The notes below the pieces were generated by a model, which worked only from the letters and a program-made list of their open reading frames with translations, had not been told where the DNA came from and searched no databases. A DNA stretch of 5,925 bases, taken from Nocardioidaceae bacterium. Its GTDB lineage: Bacteria; Actinomycetota; Actinomycetes; Propionibacteriales; Nocardioidaceae. The position numbers and the translations under genes were made by a program. This document shows positions 5,725 through 5,925 of this stretch, in pieces (the first letter of the stretch is position 1; each line of letters starts with the position of its first letter). The DNA lies in contig JAGQUE010000505.1 in assembly GCA_020438665.1 (NCBI GenBank), forward strand, positions 1 to 5,925. Direction: 5' to 3'.

Positions 5725-5925
5725 TGCTCCTCGCGTTCGATACGGCGACCCCGCTGGTGACGGCGGCGATCCACGACGGCCACGGCGTCCTGGTCGACCA
5801 CGTGGCCGCGGCCCCGCTGAAGCACGGCGAGCAGCTCGCGCCGCTCATCGAGCGCTGCCTGGTCGACGCCGGGCTGACCCGGCTCGACCTCACCGCCATT
5901 GCGGTCGGAGTCGGGCCCGGTCCGT
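5724..5925 (+). CDS. tsaB: TsaB, t6A tRNA modification subunit (N-terminal part; runs off the window)
   Basis: The frame from GTG 5724 encodes 67 complete residues beginning MLLAFDTATPLV, the characteristic N-terminus of TsaB (YeaZ), a partner of TsaD in transferring threonylcarbamoyl to A37 of tRNAs that read ANN codons. Further family marks are LKHGEQLAPLIERCL (about 32-46), equivalent to the usual HSExLLPxI helix, and IAVGVGPGP (59-67), the start of the conserved glycine-rich GPGSFTG-type loop. The gene continues past the right edge. GTG is the only possible start because TAA lies in frame at 5712 and the conserved LAFDT follows at once. It is separated from tsaE by the oppositely oriented phosphatase, so it probably uses its own promoter. 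TsaD, and perhaps RimI, would be expected next. Confidence 0.93.
   Translation, partial: MLLAFDTATPLVTAAIHDGHGVLVDHVAAAPLKHGEQLAPLIERCLVDAGLTRLDLTAIAVGVGPGP

Overview
The window looks like a chromosomal housekeeping region from a high-GC actinobacterium. Base composition is well above 70% G+C by eye, codon third positions are almost all G or C, and the gene order glmS - acpS - nnrD - alr - alpha/beta hydrolase - tsaE - tsaB is typical of the group. The proteins look most like those of Nocardioides and relatives (Nocardioidaceae). That placement is an inference from recalled sequence style and gene order, not from a search. I see no mobile element, phage gene, CRISPR array, rRNA or tRNA.

Layout. 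Bases 1-33 encode the last ten residues of GlmS. A short gap with a good ribosome binding site leads to acpS (49-402), then nnrD (418-1821); these three probably form one operon. After a 52-base gap comes alr (1874-3022). It overlaps an alpha/beta hydrolase gene (3019-4062) by 4 bases, and that gene overlaps a fused GNAT-TsaE gene (4059-4988) by 4 bases, so the three are probably co-transcribed and translationally coupled. A histidine phosphatase gene (5560-5018, minus strand) converges on tsaE and is divergent from tsaB, which starts at GTG 5724 and runs off the right edge. No gene-free stretch exceeds 300 bases. The largest is the 163-base divergent promoter region at 5561-5723, which carries two perfect 8-base dyads.

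How the genes work together. GlmS (amino-sugar precursor) and Alr (D-alanine) feed peptidoglycan synthesis. AcpS activates acyl carrier protein for fatty-acid synthesis. NnrD repairs damaged NAD(P)H hydrates. TsaE and TsaB belong to the t6A37 tRNA modification machinery; TsaD, and often RimI, would be expected just beyond the right edge. The hydrolase and the histidine phosphatase have no assigned substrate.

Most notable points: (1) a GNAT acetyltransferase domain fused in frame to TsaE; (2) two consecutive dyads with identical geometry (8-base arms, 5-base spacer) upstream of and overlapping the tsaB start; (3) -10-like motifs placed 6-7 bases before the start codons of alr, the phosphatase and tsaB, all lacking well-placed Shine-Dalgarno sites, which suggests leaderless transcripts; (4) a tyrosine-specific preference for TAT codons (14 of 20) in an otherwise C-ending codon set. 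I found no convincing wholly new multi-gene system.
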